A model generated the notes under the pieces. That model saw only the letters and a list, made by a program, of their open reading frames with translations, did no database searches and had not been told where the DNA came from. A DNA stretch of 11,620 bases, taken from the NCBI GenBank assembly GCA_049297855.1, contig JBAQVB010000011.1, positions 1 through 11,620 of the forward strand, written 5' to 3'. The position numbers and the translations under genes are program-made. This DNA comes from CAXYVX01 sp049297855. Lineage in GTDB: Bacteria > Patescibacteriota > Saccharimonadia > Saccharimonadales > Saccharimonadaceae. The first letter of the stretch is position 1. Each line of letters starts with the position of its first letter. Shown piece after piece: positions 1 through 6,779 of this stretch.

Positions 1-410
1 TCAACCACATAAGCCCCCAGATTCACATCATTGAAAGATCCAGTACCACCATGAACAATCCTTTGAGCGCTTGATTGAACACTGTATGCAGTGATAGTCC
101 CTTGGTTATCCACCTTATACGATTCAATGGCACTAACCACTCTGCCGACATCTTGGCGCCTCGCTGTGTCTGCTTGGGAGTTTTGTAACGCTGGCCAGGC
201 AATAAAGACTACGAGAAAAATTAAACCAGAAATAGCTAGGACTAATGCGACTTCAATGATGGTGAAACCATTAAGACCCCCCCCCATTGGGTTTGGGGAT
301 GGGTTGGGAAAAGTTGGAGTTGGCGTTGTAGTTGACGCTGGAGTTGAAGCTGACGTAGTTAATAATCCGTTACTAGAATGATGATGATAATAATTATTGT
401 TCTTACTCAT
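1..410 (-). CDS. Type IV prepilin-like protein, N-terminal part (3' end beyond left edge)
   Basis: This gene reads leftward and is open at the window edge; 136 complete codons are visible. It encodes a class III signal: an atypically long leader of about 48 residues rich in Ser, Thr, Pro and Asn, then GGGLNG followed by FTIIE at residues 49-53. Cleavage by a PilD-type prepilin peptidase would fall between G48 and F49, and E53 is the conserved +5 glutamate. A hydrophobic helix follows (about 54-73, VALVLAISGLIFLVVF), then a polar alpha1-C region, as in major and minor pilins and pseudopilins. It should be inserted in the membrane and assembled into a type IV pilus or related filament. The ATG at 410 is the first in frame after an upstream stop. 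A second in-frame ATG (residue 42, position 287) would give a short, more conventional leader but has no Shine-Dalgarno site. A run of nine G lies just inside this second start. Family assignment is firm; major versus minor pilin cannot be told. Confidence 0.88.
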   Translation of the reverse strand, partial: MSKNNNYYHHHSSNGLLTTSASTPASTTTPTPTFPNPSPNPMGGGLNGFTIIEVALVLAISGLIFLVVFIAWPALQNSQADTARRQDVGRVVSAIESYKVDNQGTITAYSVQSSAQRIVHGGTGSFNDVNLGAYVV

Positions 411-464
411 GATAATTAATTATAGGCGTTGCTCCTTTAACGCGGTTATGGTTGATATGGGGAC

Positions 465-493
465 ATGATAGCACGGGGGAAATGAGGTGTCAA
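465..493 (-). promoter_or_regulatory. Promoter for the prepilin gene
   Basis: On the minus strand a perfect -35 TTGACA (488-493) is followed after 17 bases by TATCAT (465-470) with TGC directly upstream, an extended -10. Predicted transcription start is near 458, giving a leader of about 48 bases to the ATG at 410. AAAGGAG at 432-438 would be transcribed but sits 21 bases from that ATG, which is far. A second TATAAT at 419-424, eight bases before the ATG, could be an alternative promoter giving a leaderless message. Confidence 0.6.
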
Positions 494-532
494 ACGCCAA
501 CGCCCGATCGCCGGCGCGCTAACATGATCAAA

Positions 533-3142
533 TTAATTATTATCGCTCAATTCCGTCACCAACCGCGCGATCTGATCCTTGGTCTTGACCAACTCGTCGC
601 GCGTTTCCGTCACTAAATTCGCCGGTGCGTGCTCAATGTAACCATGATTCGCGAGTCGCGCTTCTAATTTGTGCTGATTTTGGCGAAATGCCAAAAGGCG
701 TTTTTCCAGATTTTGTTGATGCTGATATAACAAATCGTCGCTGATATCCAGCCAGGCTTCGCGGCCGTGCACCGCCAGGCGCAAACCGTGACTTTGTTCG
801 CCATCATTCAGTGGTCGGATATTTTTTAATCGCGCCAAAGATTTAACTAAATTACTGTAATCTCGCAAAACTTGATCCGACGCATCAAAAATTACGCTGT
901 ATTTGCCGTTCGGTAGTTGCGCTAACACGTAGCGCAATTCAAGCACAAACTCGCGAATCTGCGCGAAAATATGCGCCTGATCGTTATCATACAAAATTTC
1001 CTCTGGCCATGGTTCGGTGATTAGCATTGAATCATCCGCGTTCAGCGTCATCCAAATTGTTTCGGTGATAAACGGCGTGAACGGATGAGCCAATTTCAGA
1101 ATCTGACTCAATGCAAAGACCAAAAAATCCAGCCGCGAACCGTCCTTACTGGCTTCGATAAACCAATCGGCGAAACTATCCCACAATAGGTGATAAACTT
1201 TGTCAACCGCTTCGGCGAAATTGTAGTTCGCGATGTCTGATTCGATACCGCGCCGCGCGTTTTCAAGCTCGCGCGCAATCCAATGTTCGGCCGGCGTTTT
1301 GGCATCGATAAATTTGGTGAAATCGGGCGCGTAATCGTCCGGTAGCTTGCTCTCGATAAAACGCGCGGCGTTCCATAATTTATTAGCGAAATTGCGCCCC
1401 GCCACCACTGTTGATAAAGAAAATGCTTGCGGCTGCCCCGCCCCGCGATTCATCATAACGCCCAGTCGCAACGCATCGGCGCCGTATTGGTCAATCACAT
1501 CAAGCGGATTAATCACGTTGCCTTTGCTTTTGCTCATTTTTTTACCGTGTTCATCGAGCACCAGTCCGTGAAAAAACACGTCGCGAAACGGAATTTGTCC
1601 CGTCATATAAACGCCCAGCATAATCATCCGCGCCACCCACGGCCGCACCAAATCAACACCAGTTTCCATCACCGAATTTGGATAATATCTCATCAACCGC
1701 CCATCATCGAGAAAGTCAGTCGTGATAAATGGCCACTGCCCCGACGAAAACCAAGTATCAAAAGTGTCTGGATCACGCCGATAAGTATGGCCGTCGCGCT
1801 CAATCGTTTCCTGATCAACCGTCGTATCATAAATCCAGTCATCCGGATCGTCGACATTTTGAAAAGCCGGAATCGGAATGCCCCACGGAATTTGTCGCGA
1901 AATGTTCCAATCGCGCAGTTCGTCAAAATAACTGGCCAATTCTTTACTTTTTGCCGCTGGATAAAAATTGATCTCGGACACGGCTTTTTTGGCCGGGCTG
2001 GCTAATTTGTCAACCGCCACAAACCACTGCTTCATCAGCATCGGCTGAATCGGCGTACCACATTTGTAACAGTGTGGCACCTGATGCATAAACGCCTGTT
2101 CGTCACGTAGCGCGCCAGCTTTGGCCAAATCATCCAAAACTTTGGCGCGCGCCTCATCGACGCTCAGCCCTGCATACTGTTCAAAATCCGGATTGTGCGA
2201 AATTTTACCGTTAAAATCAATCACGCGAATCGGTGTCAACTCATGACGCGAACCGATCTCAAAATCGAGCGGGTCATGCGCCGGTGTAATTTTAACCGCA
2301 CCAGTGCCAAAGCCTAGCTCCACGCCTTCGTCGGCGATGATCGGAATCTCGCGATCGACCAACGGCACGCGCACTTTTTGACCGATCAGCGCCGTGAATG
2401 TCGGATCGTCCGGATGAACCGCAATCGCCACGTCGCCGAGCAACGTTTCCGGCCGCGTCGTCGCGACCATCACTTCCCCGCTACCGTCGACTAGCGGATA
2501 GACAATTCGCCACAATTTACCCTTATCTTCCTGATATTCCACCTCGATATCGGCAAAACTAGTGTGATGAAAAGTACAATAATTGACGATACGTTCACCG
2601 CGATAGATGAGACCTTCATCCCACATTTTTTTGAACGTTTTGTAAACTGTTTTGACCACTTTGTCATCCAGCGTAAAGGTGTTAGTCGTCCAATCCACGC
2701 TGGCGCCCAGCGCGCGCACCTGATTCTCCATATTGGCTCGATTTTTATGTACGAAATCCCATGTCATCTGATACAGCTGTTCGCGCGTGAAATCAAATCG
2801 GGTTTTGCCCTGCTTTTCCAACCATTTCTCAAAAACCACCCACGTTTCAAAACCGGCATGGTCGGCGCCCGGAATCCATACTGTGTCGTCGCCACACATT
2901 CGGTGATAACGAATCAAAACATCCTCGATCGGAATCATCAGCGCATGACCGATATGCAAATTCCCGTTAGCATTCGGCGGTGGCATAATAATCGAGTAAG
3001 TTGACGTTTTGTCACCTTGATTTTCACGTGAAACTTGACTAGCGGTATTATGTTGACCTGCCGCAAAAGCGCCCGATTTCTCCCAGAGCTCGTAAATCTG
3101 CTTTTCGTAATTCCCCGCTTCGTAAGTTTTCGACAATTTCAT
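533..3142 (-). CDS. valS: Valine--tRNA ligase (ValRS)
   Basis: This class I aminoacyl-tRNA synthetase charges tRNA-Val with valine in the cytoplasm and hydrolyses mischarged threonine in its editing domain. Taking the start at 3142 gives 869 residues, close to but shorter than typical bacterial ValRS. The HIGH motif is at 63-66 within PPPNANGNLHIGH, and KMSKS is at 535-539 within KKMSKSKGNVINP. The CP1 editing insertion covers roughly 205-350 (ATTRPETLLGD near 227, FGTGAVKITPAHDPLDF near 278). The tRNA-binding helical domain follows from about 590. The last 60 residues form a charged helical arm typical of ValRS. Starts further upstream would run into the femX coding region; MKLSKTYEAG matches the usual N-terminus. 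The signature GADHAGFETW replaces the common GTDHAGIATQ. It lies 29 bases downstream of the femX-like gene. No Shine-Dalgarno site precedes the ATG, but an extended -10 does. Confidence 0.96.
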   Translation of the reverse strand: MKLSKTYEAGNYEKQIYELWEKSGAFAAGQHNTASQVSRENQGDKTSTYSIIMPPPNANGNLHIGHALMIPIEDVLIRYHRMCGDDTVWIPGADHAGFETWVVFEKWLEKQGKTRFDFTREQLYQMTWDFVHKNRANMENQVRALGASVDWTTNTFTLDDKVVKTVYKTFKKMWDEGLIYRGERIVNYCTFHHTSFADIEVEYQEDKGKLWRIVYPLVDGSGEVMVATTRPETLLGDVAIAVHPDDPTFTALIGQKVRVPLVDREIPIIADEGVELGFGTGAVKITPAHDPLDFEIGSRHELTPIRVIDFNGKISHNPDFEQYAGLSVDEARAKVLDDLAKAGALRDEQAFMHQVPHCYKCGTPIQPMLMKQWFVAVDKLASPAKKAVSEINFYPAAKSKELASYFDELRDWNISRQIPWGIPIPAFQNVDDPDDWIYDTTVDQETIERDGHTYRRDPDTFDTWFSSGQWPFITTDFLDDGRLMRYYPNSVMETGVDLVRPWVARMIMLGVYMTGQIPFRDVFFHGLVLDEHGKKMSKSKGNVINPLDVIDQYGADALRLGVMMNRGAGQPQAFSLSTVVAGRNFANKLWNAARFIESKLPDDYAPDFTKFIDAKTPAEHWIARELENARRGIESDIANYNFAEAVDKVYHLLWDSFADWFIEASKDGSRLDFLVFALSQILKLAHPFTPFITETIWMTLNADDSMLITEPWPEEILYDNDQAHIFAQIREFVLELRYVLAQLPNGKYSVIFDASDQVLRDYSNLVKSLARLKNIRPLNDGEQSHGLRLAVHGREAWLDISDDLLYQHQQNLEKRLLAFRQNQHKLEARLANHGYIEHAPANLVTETRDELVKTKDQIARLVTELSDNN

Positions 3143-3149
3143 GTCTATA

Positions 3150-3158
3150 ATCTTAGCA
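3150..3158 (-). promoter_or_regulatory. Extended -10 element abutting the valS start
   Basis: On the minus strand TGC-TAAGAT ends seven bases before the valS ATG, with no Shine-Dalgarno site between. This predicts a leaderless valS message. No convincing -35 box is present at the right distance, so the element depends on the pattern shared with other genes here. The alternative is co-transcription with the upstream femX-like gene. Confidence 0.4.
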
Positions 3159-3171
3159 CAATTAGGCGAAA

Positions 3172-4116
3172 TTAACTGCGACCGGTGATTTTTAAGAGTG
3201 CGCGATAGAGCCAATAACGCCGTTTTTTCAGTGGTAGTTCCCAAGTTCCAACGCGCGAAATACGTTCACCACCAAACGACATTTTAAACTGGGTTAAGCC
3301 AGCCCATGATTTATAGCGTTTATCGGTGAATTTTTCCGGTGCGACACCAAACCAATCAAACCATTGACAACCCTGTTTTTTCGCGAAGAGCAGGGCATAG
3401 AGGCCAAGTCCGGTCGCCGGCGAGTATTTGCGAAAAGCGGTCTTGTTGGCCGCATGTGTGTAACTCATGGTATGGCCGTCACTGCAAAAAACGATCGAGG
3501 CAATTTTTTCGCCATTTAATTCGGCGAATAATAAACCGGCGGACTTAGAGGGGAACAGGGAAGTCGCAAACATTTGAAAATACAAATCATCGTGGAACCT
3601 AGCGCCGGTGCGCGCCGAAACTTCATGAATCATTTCCAGAAAATATTTTATATCCGACGGACGATAGCTAACAGAGTAAGCGATGCCGGCTTTGTCACAT
3701 TTTTTGGCATAACGGCGCGCCGTTTGCGTCAAACGCGCTCGTACATCATCCTCACTACCAGATAAATCAGAAATAACAGTAGTGGGTGGATCAACAAAAC
3801 GCGCACTCGGGCGAAAACCGTTCGCGTGCAAAACTTCCGGTGTAATTGATGGATCAGTGGGTTCAATACGAATAAAATCCAATTTTTGTTTGCCAGCGAT
3901 CGTGCGCAATTTCTTAATCAGTGGCGTAAATTTATCACGCGAAACATTCGGTCCATACGGTAAATAAAGGCGATTGGATATTTGACCATGCTCAATAATA
4001 GCTAAAAATTTGCCATCCGCCGGATCGTCCGACGCGTTTTCGCTGATCACTTTATTACCGTTATCGCGCTGAAATTTAGCCCAAGCTGCACTCTGTAAAA
4101 AATTCGTTTCACTCAT
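3172..4116 (-). CDS. FemAB/FemX-family peptidoglycan-bridge aminoacyltransferase
   Basis: The 314-residue product looks like the FemABX family, double GNAT-fold enzymes that transfer amino acids from aminoacyl-tRNA to the peptidoglycan precursor stem peptide at the cytoplasmic side of the membrane. Visible family features are an N-terminal FLQSAAWAKFQ, YLPYGP near residue 72, IRIEP near 102, a helical segment rich in Arg and Lys (ARLTQTARRYAKKCDKAGI) leading into the second GNAT half, and a C-terminal FDWFGVAPE followed by WAGLTQFKMSFGGE. No signal peptide or membrane segment is evident; the C-terminus is basic. I chose the ATG at 4116 because MSETNFLQS fits the family N-terminus and upstream in-frame ATGs overlap or precede the -10 box. 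It is divergent from phoH and directly upstream of valS. Which amino acid it transfers, and whether it acts on lipid II or another acceptor, cannot be read from sequence. Confidence 0.82.
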   Translation of the reverse strand: MSETNFLQSAAWAKFQRDNGNKVISENASDDPADGKFLAIIEHGQISNRLYLPYGPNVSRDKFTPLIKKLRTIAGKQKLDFIRIEPTDPSITPEVLHANGFRPSARFVDPPTTVISDLSGSEDDVRARLTQTARRYAKKCDKAGIAYSVSYRPSDIKYFLEMIHEVSARTGARFHDDLYFQMFATSLFPSKSAGLLFAELNGEKIASIVFCSDGHTMSYTHAANKTAFRKYSPATGLGLYALLFAKKQGCQWFDWFGVAPEKFTDKRYKSWAGLTQFKMSFGGERISRVGTWELPLKKRRYWLYRALLKITGRS

Positions 4117-4126
4117 TATTGGGAAC

Positions 4127-4135
4127 ATTATAGCA
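4127..4135 (-). promoter_or_regulatory. Extended -10 promoter of the femX-like gene
   Basis: On the minus strand TGC-TATAAT (perfect -10 hexamer plus TG extension) ends ten bases before the ATG at 4116. A partial -35, TGAACA, lies 18 bases upstream (4151-4156). The predicted 5' leader is only about four bases, with no Shine-Dalgarno site. Confidence 0.6.
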
Positions 4136-4232
4136 TTGAATGACCCAAGCTGTTCATGCTTGATTTTGCAGAATAATTTCGCTAATCTAAAAATATGTTG
4201 CGCGAGAAAGCCTCGGGCAATCGTATCGTGAG

Positions 4233-4265
4233 GGAACACGTAAAAGTTCCTAGGAGGAATTTAAA
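4233..4265 (+). promoter_or_regulatory. phoH ribosome binding site with adjoining hairpin
   Basis: TAGGAGG (4251-4257) is a near-perfect Shine-Dalgarno site with an eight-base spacer to the phoH ATG, the strongest in the window. Immediately upstream GGAAC (4233-4237) can pair with GTTCC (4246-4250) around an eight-base loop, so a small hairpin abuts the site without covering it. Whether it regulates is unknown. A weak promoter candidate further upstream (TTGATT, 17 bases, TAATCT, about 4156-4185) is not convincing. Confidence 0.6.
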
Positions 4266-5225
4266 ATGACAACCATGCAGATTAAGGATAACCATACACT
4301 GAGAAGCTTATGCGGTTTGATGGACTCGAATCTAACCATGATTAGAGAGAGAGTCAACGCAAACATTGAAGTCAACACTAGCGGTACAATAAATATTTAC
4401 GGGCGCGAGTCCGTAATTGTGGAGAATGTACTGCGCATTTTGCAACGCCTTGCACAGAACGGCTACCCATTAGCGCCCCTAGATGTTAGTCTGGCTATCA
4501 ACGCGATGCGCCAGGGATATCATGTCAAGGAGTTTTTGAAGTTGTATGATATGTCTTTAGGTAAGTTTAACAACGGACAGAACATACACCCTCGAACGTT
4601 CTCTCAACAACGCTTGGCCGAGAGCATAAGAGATCCAGATGCAACGATAATATTCGGCTCCGGATCGGCTGGAACAGGTAAAACACTCGTGTCTCTCGCG
4701 ATGGGAATTGAACAACTCAATAAACATGACGTTAATCGTATTGTCATCACTCGACCGATTTCAGAAGTCGGCAATGATCTTGGATTTTTGCCTGGAAGTG
4801 AGGAGGAAAAATATGATCCGTATTTGCAGCCAATATCTGAAATATTGACACGCATTCTGGGAGAGCATAACAAACGGGAGATGATAGCGCGGGGAAATAT
4901 TCAATTGACGCCCTTGCTTTATCTACGCGGGGAAACGCTCGATAACGCTTTCATTGTGTTTGACGAGGCGCAAAACACAACCCCGCACGAGATGAAAACA
5001 TTCATCTCACGGATTGGTGACGGATCAAAAATGGTCATCAACGGTGATGAGACGCAGAGCGATCTGTATCTGGACTGTGTAGATGGGGAGGCCCCATTAT
5101 CGGGTCTAAGCGACGCAATAAGTCGCCTAGAAAATTTGGTCTTCGTTAGGCATGTGAAATTCGCAAACTACGACATAGTCCGCAGCTGGCAGCTACAACA
5201 AATCATGGAGGCTTATGACAAGTAG
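4266..5225 (+). CDS. phoH: PhoH family P-loop ATPase
   Basis: The 319-residue product belongs to the PhoH/PhoL family, cytoplasmic ATPases linked to RNA metabolism and often functionally tied to the endoribonuclease YbeY. An N-terminal segment of about 105 residues resembles the KH-like region seen in family members (INIYGRESVIVENV). The ATPase core follows: Walker A GSAGTGKT at 133-140; the family block RPISEVGNDLGFLPG from 163, running on to DPYLQPI; Walker B FIVFDEAQN at 229-237; and the sensor-like NGDETQSDL at 259-267. All catalytic residues appear intact. The ATG at 4266 is fixed by an excellent Shine-Dalgarno site. The gene ends with tandem stops (TAG then TAA) and a hairpin terminator. 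It stands alone on the plus strand between two leftward groups. The codon choice reads somewhat differently from its neighbours to my eye, but I could not quantify this. No ybeY partner is present in the window. Confidence 0.94.
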   Translation: MTTMQIKDNHTLRSLCGLMDSNLTMIRERVNANIEVNTSGTINIYGRESVIVENVLRILQRLAQNGYPLAPLDVSLAINAMRQGYHVKEFLKLYDMSLGKFNNGQNIHPRTFSQQRLAESIRDPDATIIFGSGSAGTGKTLVSLAMGIEQLNKHDVNRIVITRPISEVGNDLGFLPGSEEEKYDPYLQPISEILTRILGEHNKREMIARGNIQLTPLLYLRGETLDNAFIVFDEAQNTTPHEMKTFISRIGDGSKMVINGDETQSDLYLDCVDGEAPLSGLSDAISRLENLVFVRHVKFANYDIVRSWQLQQIMEAYDK

Positions 5226-5244
5226 TAAAAATTCCTAAATCAAA

Positions 5245-5278
5245 GGGCTCCCGAGCAATCGGGAGCCCTAATCTTTTA
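5245..5278. terminator. Bidirectional hairpin terminator between phoH and tsaD
   Basis: A perfect 10-bp stem, GGGCTCCCGA (5245-5254) with TCGGGAGCCC (5259-5268), closes a GCAA loop. It is followed by TAATCTTTTA on the plus strand; on the minus strand the downstream side is also T-rich, including TTTTTAC. It lies between the phoH stop and the convergent tsaD stop, so it most likely ends both transcripts. Confidence 0.88.
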
Positions 5279-5285
5279 CCGAAAA

Positions 5286-6476
5286 TTACGCGCGATTCCA
5301 GGCGGTTTGCGTCATGGAAATGCTGGGAATTATCTCAGTTGTGCGCGGATCATCGGCCGGCGTAATTTGCGACTTGAAATAGGCCAGGGAACCGACCATC
5401 ATGGCGTTATCCGTGCATAGATATAGTGGCGGAAATTCTATTTTTAGCATCGGATCTTCCTTTATAAAGCGCCGTGTAATTTCGTCACGCAAAGCCTTGT
5501 TGGCGCTGACACCGCCCGCGATGATTACGCTGCGCGGCCGAAATTCGCGAGATGCTAAAATTAATTTGTCCACTAACGTTTCGACCGCCACGCGTTGAAA
5601 GCTGGCGGCAAAGTCGGCCACCTGGCGCGCACTAAGGCGCGCTGCGAGGCCGCTGGATGGAAATGTGTGATCCAATCCAAGTTCCTGTTGAACGCGCCTT
5701 AAAACGGCTGTCTTGAGCCCGGAAAACGAAAAGTCATAACGCCCAGACATATGCGCCTTCGGCAAGGCGTATTTATGCGCATCACCGGTTTCAGCCGCCT
5801 GTGCGATCGCCGGACCGCCAGGATAGGGAAGGCCGAGGATCTTCGCCACCTTGTCGAACGCTTCACCGACCGCATCATCGGCAGTTTGGCCCAACAATTT
5901 ATAATCGCCGTGATTGAGCCATAACACGATCTGGGAATGACCACCCGACACGATCAAGCCGAGTACTGGAAACTTCGGCGGATTTTGGCGAACGCGTTCA
6001 CGTGAAATTTCATGACGCTTAGCCGAAGTCTTGGCAGACGTACTATCATTCGATGTAACTTCAGTGATAAAATTTGCGTAAGCGTGCGCCTCGACGTGGT
6101 GGATTGCGTAAAATGGTTTGTGATGCACGAGCGCCAACGTACGCGCCGTTAATGAACCGACCATCAAACTACCGATCAGTCCCGGCATGGTCGTACAAGC
6201 CACGGCGTCAATATCCCGCCAAACCAGTTGCCGCAAATCAATATCCCAATCCGTTGTTTCAGGGTGAGTGGCTTGCCAAAACTGCCGCAGGGCACCGTCG
6301 ACCACCGGTAAAATCATTTCAATGTGCGAACGCGCCGCCACCTCTGGAATCACACCACCATAAGCTTCAAAGATGTTGATTTGCGAATGCACGACCGAAG
6401 ATAAAACTCGCGCGCCGTCCTCCACAACGGCTGCGGCGGTTTCGTCGCACGATGTTTCAATCGCTAAAATTTTCAT
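5286..6476 (-). CDS. tsaD: tRNA N6-adenosine threonylcarbamoyltransferase TsaD
   Basis: TsaD (Gcp/Kae1/YgjD family) transfers the threonylcarbamoyl group from TC-AMP to A37 of ANN-decoding tRNAs, working with TsaB and TsaE, neither of which is in the window. The 396-residue product begins MKILAIETSCDETAAAVV, the canonical N-terminus. Metal ligands H127 and H131 appear in HHVEAH. Nucleotide-binding segments are GLIVSGGHSQIV (173-184), DDAVGEAFDKVAKILGLPYPGGP (200-222), FSFSGLKTAV, IIAGGVSANKALR and the C-terminal CTDNAMM. It is about 50 residues longer than usual, from insertions near 65-90 (Trp/Asp-rich) and 139-168 (Ser/Thr/Arg-rich, just after the HxxxH helix). No Shine-Dalgarno site precedes the ATG; an extended -10 lies six bases upstream. 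The RHH gene is 19 bases upstream on the same strand, so read-through from its promoter is also possible. Confidence 0.96.
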   Translation of the reverse strand: MKILAIETSCDETAAAVVEDGARVLSSVVHSQINIFEAYGGVIPEVAARSHIEMILPVVDGALRQFWQATHPETTDWDIDLRQLVWRDIDAVACTTMPGLIGSLMVGSLTARTLALVHHKPFYAIHHVEAHAYANFITEVTSNDSTSAKTSAKRHEISRERVRQNPPKFPVLGLIVSGGHSQIVLWLNHGDYKLLGQTADDAVGEAFDKVAKILGLPYPGGPAIAQAAETGDAHKYALPKAHMSGRYDFSFSGLKTAVLRRVQQELGLDHTFPSSGLAARLSARQVADFAASFQRVAVETLVDKLILASREFRPRSVIIAGGVSANKALRDEITRRFIKEDPMLKIEFPPLYLCTDNAMMVGSLAYFKSQITPADDPRTTEIIPSISMTQTAWNRA

Positions 6477-6482
6477 GCGACT

Positions 6483-6491
6483 ATTGTAACA
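6483..6491 (-). promoter_or_regulatory. Extended -10 element abutting the tsaD start
   Basis: On the minus strand TGT-TACAAT ends six bases before the tsaD ATG, with no Shine-Dalgarno site. The spacing places the transcription start at or next to the A of ATG, predicting a leaderless message. No good -35 box is seen. Confidence 0.5.
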
Positions 6492-6495
6492 CTGA

Positions 6496-6711
6496 TTATT
6501 TACTCAATTCACCGATGATATCGTCCAATTCCTCGGTTTTTTGACGCGCTAATAATTTTTTCTTGCCACTGCGCGAATCATCCTCTTTCAGCTGAGTTTG
6601 CACAGCCCGCTCGACGAAAGCCGACAGTGTTTCATCGGTGTCAACGACGTGTTTTTTGGCCGTTTTCGCGAGTTCCGTCGGCAAGTAAATCGTGATTTTA
6701 GAATTTTTCAT
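6496..6711 (-). CDS. Small ribbon-helix-helix (CopG/Arc-like) protein
   Basis: This 71-residue protein starts MKNSKITIYLPTELAK, a typical ribbon-helix-helix beta strand. Two helices follow (about 14-25 and 29-46, the second with SAFVERAVQTQL), then a charged, Lys/Glu/Asp-rich tail. RHH proteins of this size dimerise and bind DNA through the paired strands, acting as repressors or as antitoxins. No toxin gene lies on either side: the downstream gene is tsaD and the upstream gene is an anchored extracytoplasmic protein. It may therefore be a stand-alone regulator. I chose the ATG at 6711 over the GTG at 6717, because the -10 hexamer ends just before that GTG and the predicted transcription start falls on the ATG. 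Its target is unknown. Confidence 0.75.
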   Translation of the reverse strand: MKNSKITIYLPTELAKTAKKHVVDTDETLSAFVERAVQTQLKEDDSRSGKKKLLARQKTEELDDIIGELSK

Positions 6712-6717
6712 GACCAC

Positions 6718-6746
6718 ATTTTAGCAGCTTATAGTTTTGGCGTCAA
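6718..6746 (-). promoter_or_regulatory. Promoter of the RHH gene
   Basis: On the minus strand TTGACG (6741-6746), a 17-base spacer and TAAAAT (6718-6723) with TGC directly upstream form a strong extended -10 promoter. The -10 ends six bases before the ATG at 6711, so the message should be leaderless. There is no Shine-Dalgarno site. Confidence 0.72.
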
Positions 6747-6779
6747 GTAACTAATACGACCAACAATTATCACTGAAAC

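Noticed and set aside
494..520. GC-rich stretch after valS as a possible terminator
   Set aside because: Only short imperfect stems can be drawn and the T-tract is weak; it also overlaps the approach to the prepilin promoter.
1427..2005. Long plus-strand open frame opposite valS
   Set aside because: It is antisense to a strongly recognised ValRS, is rich in His, Arg, Asn and Ile as expected of a shadow, and has no promoter or Shine-Dalgarno site.
3143..3244. Extended N-terminus of ValRS starting at 3244
   Set aside because: It would overlap the femX-like coding region by about 70 bases, and the extra residues do not resemble ValRS; MKLSKTYEAG at 3142 is the natural start.
4117..4239. Extended N-terminus of the FemX-like protein from 4239
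   Set aside because: The extension covers the extended -10 promoter of the gene and does not look like the family N-terminus.
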